7,122 nt of DNA from Prochloron sp. SP5CPC1 (GTDB lineage: Bacteria; Cyanobacteriota; Cyanobacteriia; Cyanobacteriales; Prochloraceae): assembly GCA_014323965.1 (NCBI GenBank), contig JACONB010000086.1:1-7122 (forward strand), written 5' to 3'. Positions 1 to 5,586 of the stretch are shown here, in pieces. The position numbers were made by a program, and so were the translations under genes. The notes below the pieces were generated by a model. That model was not told the DNA's origin and did not search any database. It worked only from the letters and a program-made list of their open reading frames with translations. How positions within the stretch are numbered: position 1 is the first letter of the stretch; each line of letters opens with the position of its first letter.

Positions 1-433
1 TAAAAAACTCGAATTAAATGGTCATGATAACTGTACCTACCATAAAAAAGGTAGTAAAAGCGCTCAACCAGATTTATCCTTCTATATTGGGCAAACGGCG
101 AATGCCATTCCCTATGGTACGAGTGTTATTCAACTGGATCTTTATCCTCCCCCAACTTTAGTTGTAGAAATTGCCAATACTTCTCTTGCTGATGATCAAG
201 AAGAAAAACGACTCCTTTATGAGGATTTGGCAGTCCAAGAATATTGGATTGTGGATGTAAAAAATGTGAAAGTCATCGCCTTTACCATTGAAAAAGAAGG
301 CAGTCGCAGAATTAAAACATCAGCAGTTTTACCTTCTTTAGAAATAGCCCTATTAGAAGAAGCCCTCAGACGCACCCGACAAACCAACCACGGTAAAGTT
401 AGCGCCTGGTTATTAGAACGCTTTCAAGAGTAA
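1..433 (+). CDS. Uma2-family (DUF820) restriction-endonuclease-like protein, C-terminal part (5' end outside window)
   Basis: The frame is open from the first base to TAA at 431-433, giving about 143 residues with no start in the window, so the N-terminal part is missing (complete members are usually near 190-220 residues). Visible Uma2 signature, numbering from the first complete codon at base 2: QPD at 22-24 (bases 65-73), the strand LVVEIA with the likely catalytic Glu56, then Lys69, Tyr73 and EYWIVDV at 80-86. This order (PD, then E, then K/Y, then EYW.VD) is the PD-(D/E)XK-like core of family PF05685. The usual Gly before EYW is replaced (YEDLAVQEYW). The internal ATG at 227 is not the start, because it lies between conserved elements. 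Family knowledge: nuclease-like fold, abundant in cyanobacteria, biological role unknown. A short weak inverted repeat (GGAGA/TCTCC, 435-449) follows the stop but has no good T tract. Confidence 0.88.
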   Translation, partial: KKLELNGHDNCTYHKKGSKSAQPDLSFYIGQTANAIPYGTSVIQLDLYPPPTLVVEIANTSLADDQEEKRLLYEDLAVQEYWIVDVKNVKVIAFTIEKEGSRRIKTSAVLPSLEIALLEEALRRTRQTNHGKVSAWLLERFQE

Positions 434-458
434 TGGAGAATGACTCTCCTCTTGTAGC

Positions 459-530
459 GCCAGTTATTCGGTGATCGCTTACAGGGTGTCCACCGGCTCC
501 TGGTTCAAATCGATGTTGTGGATAACTGGC
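459..530. repeat. 9-bp inverted repeat enclosing a smaller hairpin in the intergenic spacer
   Basis: GCCAGTTAT (459-467) and ATAACTGGC (522-530) are perfect reverse complements 54 bases apart. Just inside the left arm, CGGTG (469-473) can pair with CACCG (491-495). Together they would form a stem with an internal hairpin. There is no open reading frame here and no T tract after the right arm, so it does not look like a simple terminator. It may be a small structured RNA, a leader element or a remnant of a mobile repeat. The pairing is seen directly; any function is inference. Confidence 0.35.
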
Positions 531-549
531 AGAGTATGACCTAGTTTTA

Positions 550-655
550 ACCCTACTACAATCCAGTCTTCTAGGGTTGAATGTAACTGGTTAGGTTACT
601 CCTGCTGTCTTTGTACCCTACTGTCTGTTTTAGTGCTTTAATAACGTACCCTACT
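550..655. repeat. Three direct copies of ACCCTACT upstream of the second Uma2 gene
   Basis: ACCCTACT occurs at 550-557, 615-622 and 648-655. The last two share the longer word GTACCCTACT. Start-to-start spacings are 65 and 33 bp, roughly a 2:1 ratio. The third copy abuts the TATAAT box at 655-660. Between copies lie two further short inverted repeats: AACCCTA/TAGGGTT (549-555 and 572-578, overlapping the first copy) and GTAAC/GTTAC (583-587 and 595-599). These could be regulator binding sites or degenerate intergenic repeats; the sequence alone does not decide. Confidence 0.4.
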
Positions 656-660
656 ATAAT
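655..660 (+). promoter_or_regulatory. Probable -10 box (TATAAT) for the second Uma2 gene
   Basis: A consensus TATAAT at 655-660 lies in an AT-rich run (653-670); an overlapping second TATAAT is at 660-665. A start of transcription near 667 would leave a leader of about 20 bases that just includes the ribosome binding site. No recognisable TTGACA-like -35 box lies 16-18 bp upstream, so activity may depend on an activator or an extended spacing. Using the second TATAAT would place the transcript start inside the Shine-Dalgarno, which favours the first. Confidence 0.45.
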
Positions 661-673
661 ATAATATATAGGA

Positions 674-681
674 AAGGAGGT
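674..681 (+). promoter_or_regulatory. Strong ribosome binding site (AAGGAGGT)
   Basis: A full AAGGAGGT Shine-Dalgarno sits 6 bases before the ATG at 688. It fixes the start of the downstream gene. It contrasts with the minus-strand genes in this window, none of which shows a Shine-Dalgarno. Confidence 0.85.
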
Positions 682-687
682 CAAGTC

Positions 688-1347
688 ATGGTAACTACTA
701 TAGAAAAACAGAAAACAAAAGCAGTTAACCTGTCTACCATTATACCTTTAAGAGGGGTTAGTTGGTCAACTTATCAAGCTTTAATGAGAGAAGTGGGGGA
801 AAATCGACCTTGGAGAATTGCTTACGATAGGGGAATATTAGAAATTAGAGCAATGCCACTCTTACAACATGAAGTTCCCAAAGGACTACTAGAAAGCTTT
901 ATTGAGGCGATCGCCGATGAATTAGAAATTGAAGTAATGAAAACTGGTGCTTTGAGACTGGAACGCCCCGATTTAAACAGAGCCATCGAACCGGATAGTT
1001 GCTTTTACATCCAAAATGAAGCTAGAGTAAGAGGAAAGGATGAAATTAATTTAGCTGTGGATCCACCACCAGATTTAGCCATTGAATCAGATTATACCAA
1101 TTCTTCTCTCAATAAGTTTACCATCTATAGTTCTCTAGGAATTAGAGAAATTTGGCGCTATAGTGAAGGAAGTTTAGAAGTTTACCTATTGAAGGAGTCA
1201 GGAGAATACGAAAAAACAAAGAAAAGTCTAGTTTTCCCCTTTTTACCCCTGAGAGAAGTACCTGAGTTTATAGAGCAAAGTAAAACCCAGGGACAAAGAA
1301 AAGCAGTGGGTTTATTCAAACAACGCATTCGCACAATATTAGAATAA
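688..1347 (+). CDS. Uma2-family (DUF820) restriction-endonuclease-like protein, complete
   Basis: The product has 219 residues, a normal length for the family, and its start is set by the ribosome binding site at 674-681. Family signature in order: an N-terminal YQALMRE...ENRPWRIAYDRGILEI segment (29-53) with the MPLLQHE turn (56-62), EPD at 101-103, DPPPDLAIES with the likely catalytic Glu133, then Lys143, Tyr147 and the GIREIWRY motif at 151-158. The form AIESDYTNSSLNKF.IYSSLGIREIWRY is the subfamily variant I recall from many cyanobacterial Uma2 proteins. It differs from the upstream partial paralogue, which has VVEIANTS..EYWIVD, so the two are not a recent duplication. No signal peptide or membrane segment is seen; a soluble protein is expected. 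Its TAA is at 1345-1347. Biological role is unknown; a DNA-cleaving or mobile-element-linked activity is only inferred from the fold. Confidence 0.92.
   Translation: MVTTIEKQKTKAVNLSTIIPLRGVSWSTYQALMREVGENRPWRIAYDRGILEIRAMPLLQHEVPKGLLESFIEAIADELEIEVMKTGALRLERPDLNRAIEPDSCFYIQNEARVRGKDEINLAVDPPPDLAIESDYTNSSLNKFTIYSSLGIREIWRYSEGSLEVYLLKESGEYEKTKKSLVFPFLPLREVPEFIEQSKTQGQRKAVGLFKQRIRTILE
907..914. repeat. HIP1 octamer GCGATCGC
   Basis: A perfect GCGATCGC (inside GGCGATCGCC, 906-915) lies in the coding region of the second Uma2 gene. This palindrome is strongly over-represented in many cyanobacterial genomes and supports the taxonomic call. Confidence 0.8.
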
Positions 1348-1380
1348 ACGTATTACAATGGGCTTTATCTATCCTCTCTT

Positions 1381-1410
1381 CCCTCTCTGCGCCCTCTGCG
1401 CCTCTGCGGT
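1381..1410. repeat. Cyanobacterial-type CTCTGCG intergenic repeat (copy A)
   Basis: Three imperfect units end in CTCTGCG (1381-1391, 1392-1400, 1401-1409), followed by a run of T to 1415. Read on the minus strand this is AACCGCAGAGGCGCAGAG followed by GGCGCAGAGAGG, a type of short dispersed repeat I recall as very common between genes in filamentous and colonial cyanobacteria. Its AACCGC...GCAGAGA layout matches, more loosely, the repeats at 3621-3687 and 6043-6083. It is not an intrinsic terminator, since no complementary arm is present before the T run. Confidence 0.55.
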
Positions 1411-1467
1411 TTTTTCAATCTTCAAATCCATAGGGAAATGTACAGGGGCACCGTAAAATAACCGTTG

Positions 1468-1482
1468 GTGGGCAATGCCCAC
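1468..1482. terminator. GTGGGC/GCCCAC hairpin between converging genes
   Basis: GTGGGCA (1468-1474) and TGCCCAC (1476-1482) form a near-perfect palindrome around one base; as RNA a six-pair stem with a three-base loop is likely. It sits 9 bp beyond the stop of the minus-strand helicase (1491) and after the plus-strand Uma2 stop (1347), so it could end transcription from either side. Neither side has a long T tract, so this could instead be another dispersed repeat: the word GTGGGCATTGCCCAC is familiar from cyanobacterial intergenic DNA. Confidence 0.4.
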
Positions 1483-1490
1483 TACTTATA

Positions 1491-3587
1491 TCAAGAACTA
1501 ATCAAATCAGGAGGTAATTCCGTTAAAAACTGAGACGGTTGAAACCTGTCCAGGGAACCCCAAATCATTCGTTCCGTTGCATAGGTTAAAAAGAGCTGTT
1601 CTTGCGCGCGAGTAATCCCCACATAACACAGTCGTCGTTCCTCCTCCAAAGCGATGGGATCCGGCAAACTCCTGGTATGGGGAAATAATCCCTGTTCCAA
1701 GCCTACTAGAAAAACCACGGGAAATTCCAACCCTTTAGCAGCGTGTAAAGTCATCAAAGTTACTGCTTTTTGCCCTTCTGACAAGTCATCTAAATCGGAA
1801 GCGAGGGAAGCATTAGCTAAGAAACCTTCCAAACTAGTATCTTCGTTATCTTCCTGAAACCGATTCACAGCGCCATAGAGTTCTTGGATATTTTCCAATC
1901 GCCCCTCTGCTTCGTCCGTACCCTGATTTTTCAAATCCTCAATATAACCAGATTGCTTCATAATACCCTGAACCAAATCTGCTGCTGTTTCTGTGGTTAT
2001 TTTCTTTTGAAAATTTTTAATCATGCGAGCAAACTTGTTAACTGCTTTCGCTCCTCTTCCCCCCATAGTGTTGACGGAAGTTTTATTTCTAACAATTTCC
2101 CATAAAGGTACTCCTAATTCTCGCGCCCCATTCACCAATCCATCAATGGTTTTCTTCCCAATTCCCCGACGGGGGGTATTAATCACCCGCAGCAAACTTA
2201 CTGTGTCATTGGGGTTCACTAACAACCGCAAATAAGCTAAAGCATCTTTAATTTCCTTCCGCTCATAAAATCGCAGCGCCCCCACGATACTATACAATAT
2301 ATCCGATTGTACCAGCAATTCTTCAAAAGGGCGGGATTGAGCATTAGTGCGATAGAGAATGGCAAAACTGCCCCAATTTAACTCAGGATTGTTCCGAGTA
2401 AGTTGCTGAATTTTCTGGATAACAAATGCTGCTTCATCTCGCTCATCATCCCCTTTATAACAATAAATTAGTTCCCCAAAACCTCGTGTGGGACGCAGCA
2501 CTTTCTCAATGCGCTGACTGTTATTAGAAATCAACTCATTAGCTGCTTCCAGAATATTTTCTCGGGAACGATAATTTTCCTCTAATTTTACCATAGTTCG
2601 GGTATCATCATCGGGCAAACCGTCCCCAAAGTCTTGTTGAAAATCCAATAAAATGGTATAATCAGCTAGGCGAAAAGAGTAAATAGATTGATCCGCATCC
2701 CCTACAGCAAAGAGGGAGCGTCCTTGCCAATTACATTCACTCTTGCGGGTTTCCCCATTAGTAGCTAAAAGACTAATCAGTTGGTATTGCAGACGATTGG
2801 TATCTTGATACTCATCTACTAAAATATGATGAAAGCGCTGGTACCAATAAGCCAAAATAGATTCATTCTGTTGAAACAACCTGACAGGAACAAAAATAAG
2901 GTCGTCGAAGTCCAAACAATTATTGGCAGCGAGCTGGGCTTGATATTCGCTGTAAACTTCCCCCATAACCCGCCCCTTATAATCAGTTCTTTCCCGGAGA
3001 AATTGCTCAGGAGATAAACCCTGATTTTTAGCATTGCTAATGGTGTAACGCACCTGACGGGGGTTAAACCTTTTATCGTCCAGGTTTAACTGTTTGATGA
3101 CGATATTCTTAATTAAGCTTTGCACGTCGGATTCGTCGAAGATAGAGAAGTTGCGATTCCAGGTGCGTCCCCGTTCATCCCGATACTTATTAATATCATA
3201 GCGGAGAATGCGAGCGCAAAGACTGTGAAAAGTACCAATCCATAAAGGTTTCGTGGTACTGTGCCACACCTGGGAACGCACCTGTTTCTGTTCTAATTCC
3301 GATAAGGTAGATAAGGGTTTACCATATTTAGCTTGAGCTACTTCAAGAGCGAATAAATTTTCGATGCGCTCTTTCATTTCCCGAGCTGCTTTATTGGTAA
3401 AAGTCACCGCGAGAATATTTTCTGGGTCCACCTTGTGGTGGCGAATCAAATGGGCGATCCTATAGCTAAGAGCGCGAGTTTTCCCCGAACCTGCTCCGGC
3501 TACCACCAGGAGAGGACCGCAAAAATGTTCCACGGCTAGACGTTGCGCCTGGTTGAGGCTGCTGAGAAAGTCAGTATTGGCAGTCAT
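1491..3587 (-). CDS. pcrA: UvrD/PcrA-type superfamily 1 ATP-dependent DNA helicase
   Basis: The 698-residue product is a 3'-5' DNA helicase of the UvrD/Rep/PcrA family, with roles in repair and in clearing proteins from DNA (family knowledge). All motifs are present: Q motif LNQAQ (11-15), Walker A GAGSGKT (31-37), Ia VTFTNKAAREMKER (61-74), Ib GTFHSLCARILR (118-129), II VDEYQD (257-262), III VGDADQSIYSFRLAD (295-309), IV ENYRS (337-341), V TLHAAKGLEFPVVFLVG (613-629) and VI RRLCYVGITRA (651-661). Motif III has Leu where the family usually has Gly (RGAD). Residues about 80-113 insert a charged stretch between Ia and Ib. The protein ends soon after motif VI and so lacks most of the usual basic C-terminal tail of PcrA/UvrD. 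The start chosen is ATG at 3587 (MTANTDFLSSLNQAQ). An upstream TTG at 3707 would add 40 residues translated from repeat DNA and overlap the neighbouring gene, so it is rejected. No Shine-Dalgarno is seen. Confidence 0.95.
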   Translation of the reverse strand: MTANTDFLSSLNQAQRLAVEHFCGPLLVVAGAGSGKTRALSYRIAHLIRHHKVDPENILAVTFTNKAAREMKERIENLFALEVAQAKYGKPLSTLSELEQKQVRSQVWHSTTKPLWIGTFHSLCARILRYDINKYRDERGRTWNRNFSIFDESDVQSLIKNIVIKQLNLDDKRFNPRQVRYTISNAKNQGLSPEQFLRERTDYKGRVMGEVYSEYQAQLAANNCLDFDDLIFVPVRLFQQNESILAYWYQRFHHILVDEYQDTNRLQYQLISLLATNGETRKSECNWQGRSLFAVGDADQSIYSFRLADYTILLDFQQDFGDGLPDDDTRTMVKLEENYRSRENILEAANELISNNSQRIEKVLRPTRGFGELIYCYKGDDERDEAAFVIQKIQQLTRNNPELNWGSFAILYRTNAQSRPFEELLVQSDILYSIVGALRFYERKEIKDALAYLRLLVNPNDTVSLLRVINTPRRGIGKKTIDGLVNGARELGVPLWEIVRNKTSVNTMGGRGAKAVNKFARMIKNFQKKITTETAADLVQGIMKQSGYIEDLKNQGTDEAEGRLENIQELYGAVNRFQEDNEDTSLEGFLANASLASDLDDLSEGQKAVTLMTLHAAKGLEFPVVFLVGLEQGLFPHTRSLPDPIALEEERRLCYVGITRAQEQLFLTYATERMIWGSLDRFQPSQFLTELPPDLISS

Positions 3588-3611
3588 GGGGTTAAAATGG
3601 AAATTGATATC

Positions 3612-3617
3612 ATTATA
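3612..3617 (-). promoter_or_regulatory. Possible -10 box (TATAAT) for the helicase gene
   Basis: Read on the minus strand, TATAAT occupies 3617-3612, 24 bases before the ATG at 3587, which would give a leader of about 18 bases. The place where a -35 box would sit (about 3635-3640) reads GCGGCG and lies inside the repeat at 3621-3643, so there is no consensus -35. The helicase may also be co-transcribed with the upstream membrane gene. Confidence 0.3.
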
Positions 3618-3620
3618 ATA

Positions 3621-3656
3621 ATGAACCGCACGAACGCCGCAACACAAGAGAGAAGA
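3621..3656. repeat. Dispersed repeat, copy B, in the helicase leader
   Basis: The 23 bases 3621-3643 (ATGAACCGCACG followed by AACGCCGCAAC) recur as the reverse complement at 6061-6083 with a single difference (G at 3628; T at 6076, i.e. A on the matching strand). The similarity continues into a purine-rich GAGAAGAGGGG stretch. Its AACCGC start and purine-rich end also recall the repeat at 1381-1410. It fills most of the short gap between the membrane gene and the helicase. Confidence 0.65.
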
Positions 3657-3687
3657 GGGGAGAGGGGAGAGGGGAGAGAGGGGAGTC
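3657..3687. repeat. GGGGAGA heptamer tandem repeat
   Basis: Three perfect GGGGAGA units (3657-3663, 3664-3670, 3671-3677) are followed by a two-base slip (GA) and a fourth partial unit, GGGGAGTC, at 3680-3687. This fits the short tandem heptamer repeats known from cyanobacteria. The tract directly continues copy B and looks like an expansion of the single GGGGAGAGTC that ends the related copy at 6043-6083. Confidence 0.72.
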
Positions 3688-3697
3688 GTGGTACGTG

Positions 3698-5581
3698 CTA
3701 TTGCCAATGCTCAAACTCAGTAATCCAGTTTTTTAGCAGGGTGATGATTTGTTTCTGGCGGGTTTCAAAGCTGGCAGCAATCCAAATCAACAGGAGACCC
3801 AGAATCAGTCCCATGGCCCATTTGGAGAAAGGATACTGGTAACTGAGCAGCAGAAACTCATTGCCAATATTAACTAATAAGATTAATGTGCCCACATAGA
3901 GAAAGGCTCGAACTCGAGCTATTAATCCAGCCAAAATTGCCAACATGGTCAAGCTTTGAGTCACCAACCAGTTGGTTGTGACTAAAGCAACTAGGCAAAT
4001 GGTTCCTGTGGCAAGTAAACGGAGATAATGACGCGGACTTTTTTCCTGAGGTTGCTTCAGGTGAGGATCTACTTGTGCTATGTAGAGGAGAGATAACATG
4101 GGGGGTGTGACTAGCCACAAAGAACTCATTAATGACCATTCCCTCAAAATGAGCCAATTGAGGAAGAAGAGAGAGACATAGGTGAGACGAATTTGTTGGT
4201 TGTTCCTTGCGAAAATTACGTAACAGACTGTGAGCGCCCCTAAGCTGATAGAGTTAATGGTAGAACTGGTGAAAATGGCAGCTATGAAGGGTCCAACTAA
4301 GGCAAAACCCTGCCAAGGTTTCTTTGACCAGCCCCAATTTGACCAAGGAAGGAAGTAGAAACCAGAGGCAATAATGGTGGCGATTGCTCCACTCCAAGGT
4401 AATAATATCTTGTCCAGTTGCAGTTGAGAACTGGCAAACACTGCTACTCCCAGTCCTTCTAATATTCCCACATATACCCAAAGTTCCTTAATATCAATAG
4501 CTTGTTGCTCCATTACCTTGAGGGGGTCAGCTTTCTTTTCCCGTCCTTGGAGTATAGCATAGCTGGTTAAAAGGATACCAGTTTCTAATCCTAAGAGGTT
4601 GTTAAAAGTAACGGGATACATTGTTGCTAAGGCGAGAATAACACTACTACCTAACCAGTGGAAGTGGGCTAATCGTTTAACTTCTTGAGAGGTTAAAATC
4701 AGCTGTTTGGTTAAAAATGGGGTCAAGAAGCGGTAAGCTGACATAATCCCCATTCCCAAAGTTGCCATAGCCACACATTTATCTCCTGCTGGGAAGGACT
4801 CAATTTGAACCCAAAGTAACTCATAAGCAGACAGGGATACTGCTGATAAACCTAGATAAATGAGGAACTTAAATTCTGAGCGTCGCCGACCAATTCCTAA
4901 GGCAATTAGAGCCAATCCCAAAGTAGAGAATCCCGTCCACACCGCCCATATATCCCACCGACAGAAGATAGCTACAGCACCGTAAAATAAAGGGAGGATA
5001 TTGATACTGTGGGGAATGGATTGATTTGGGTGACGACGCAACCACCAATCTCCCAGTAGTTGAGTTAGCAGTCCCAATCCAATATTAACCATGGTAAGAC
5101 TAAGGTCGTCAAGATGAATTAAACCTAGCACTTCTATAGTAAGTACTTCCAGCCCCCAACCTATAAGATAAATTACCACGTTAGTTGGTCGTTGCCAAGT
5201 TCGAGCAGCCATAGCACCTATGAGGAATACTGTAGCAAAAACTGCCCAAAGAGAGGGTAGCACAAACGAATTTTTTACTAGTAAAAATGAGTGGAAGGAA
5301 AGAATTATCAATTGCAACAAAGCCAGTGCTTTCCCCCAACCGTCTGTAGCAGGGGCGTAAACTTGGGCAGAAAAACTATCCTTTTTACCTAACTGCCAAG
5401 GAAGCAATAGCCACAAACTGGTAGGTAATAAACTCCCCACCATTAACCACCCTTCTAAGGATAAAAAAGGAGTCCCAGGTATACCCTCCCATAGGAACAT
5501 TAAGAGGAAACACAAGCCAAAGCCTAAGGTAATGGCAGCGGCAATTTTTTGATGTTTTAGACGTAAGATTGTCAAATTCAT
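3698..5581 (-). CDS. Large multi-spanning membrane protein of unknown function (probable C-terminal half of a split gene)
   Basis: The product has 627 residues and is strongly hydrophobic, with about 20 predicted membrane segments by eye (for example 13-31, 41-61, 83-102, 107-124, 211-230, 305-325, 367-384, 519-538, 557-575, 588-604). No catalytic motif is recognisable. The stretches LWEGIPG (30-36), YAPATDGWGKAL (75-86) and the C-terminal GLIARVRAFLYVG...YPFSKW...IWIAASFETRQKQI resemble, from memory, the later part of very large cyanobacterial membrane proteins (DUF2157-like; assignment unverified). It begins 5 bp after the stop of the next gene, in a different frame, and its ATG has no Shine-Dalgarno. 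Residues 7-20 (RLKHQKIAAAITLG) read like the natural continuation of that upstream protein. It could be a separate, translationally coupled subunit or the rear half of a broken gene. It ends HWQ-TAG at 3698, 110 bp before the helicase start. Confidence 0.8.
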   Translation of the reverse strand: MNLTILRLKHQKIAAAITLGFGLCFLLMFLWEGIPGTPFLSLEGWLMVGSLLPTSLWLLLPWQLGKKDSFSAQVYAPATDGWGKALALLQLIILSFHSFLLVKNSFVLPSLWAVFATVFLIGAMAARTWQRPTNVVIYLIGWGLEVLTIEVLGLIHLDDLSLTMVNIGLGLLTQLLGDWWLRRHPNQSIPHSINILPLFYGAVAIFCRWDIWAVWTGFSTLGLALIALGIGRRRSEFKFLIYLGLSAVSLSAYELLWVQIESFPAGDKCVAMATLGMGIMSAYRFLTPFLTKQLILTSQEVKRLAHFHWLGSSVILALATMYPVTFNNLLGLETGILLTSYAILQGREKKADPLKVMEQQAIDIKELWVYVGILEGLGVAVFASSQLQLDKILLPWSGAIATIIASGFYFLPWSNWGWSKKPWQGFALVGPFIAAIFTSSTINSISLGALTVCYVIFARNNQQIRLTYVSLFFLNWLILREWSLMSSLWLVTPPMLSLLYIAQVDPHLKQPQEKSPRHYLRLLATGTICLVALVTTNWLVTQSLTMLAILAGLIARVRAFLYVGTLILLVNIGNEFLLLSYQYPFSKWAMGLILGLLLIWIAASFETRQKQIITLLKNWITEFEHWQ

Positions 5582-5586
5582 GATAG

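Noticed and set aside
435..449. GGAGA/TCTCC hairpin as a terminator for the first Uma2 gene
   Set aside because: The stem is only 5 bp and is not followed by a T run; it is mentioned in the gene entry but too weak to list as a terminator.
495..530. GGTTCAAATC word resembling the T-loop of a tRNA
   Set aside because: The flanking bases do not form a T stem (CCTGG against CGATG), and there is no matching acceptor, D or anticodon arm.
2819..3034. Small open frames on both strands inside the helicase gene (also 1654-1857, 1884-2105, 2023-2235)
   Set aside because: They overlap a well-supported helicase with all motifs, have no ribosome binding site or recognisable domain, and are out-of-frame shadows.
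3588..3707. N-terminal extension of the helicase from TTG at 3707 (40 extra residues)
   Set aside because: The extension is translated from the heptamer and copy B repeat DNA, overlaps the stop of the upstream gene, and lies before the natural MTAN..LNQAQ start with its normal distance to the Q motif and Walker A.
3870..4481. Small open frames within the two membrane-protein genes (3870-4157, 4254-4481, also 6073-6279 and 6287-6472)
   Set aside because: They lie wholly inside the longer hydrophobic frames and show no independent start signals or family features.
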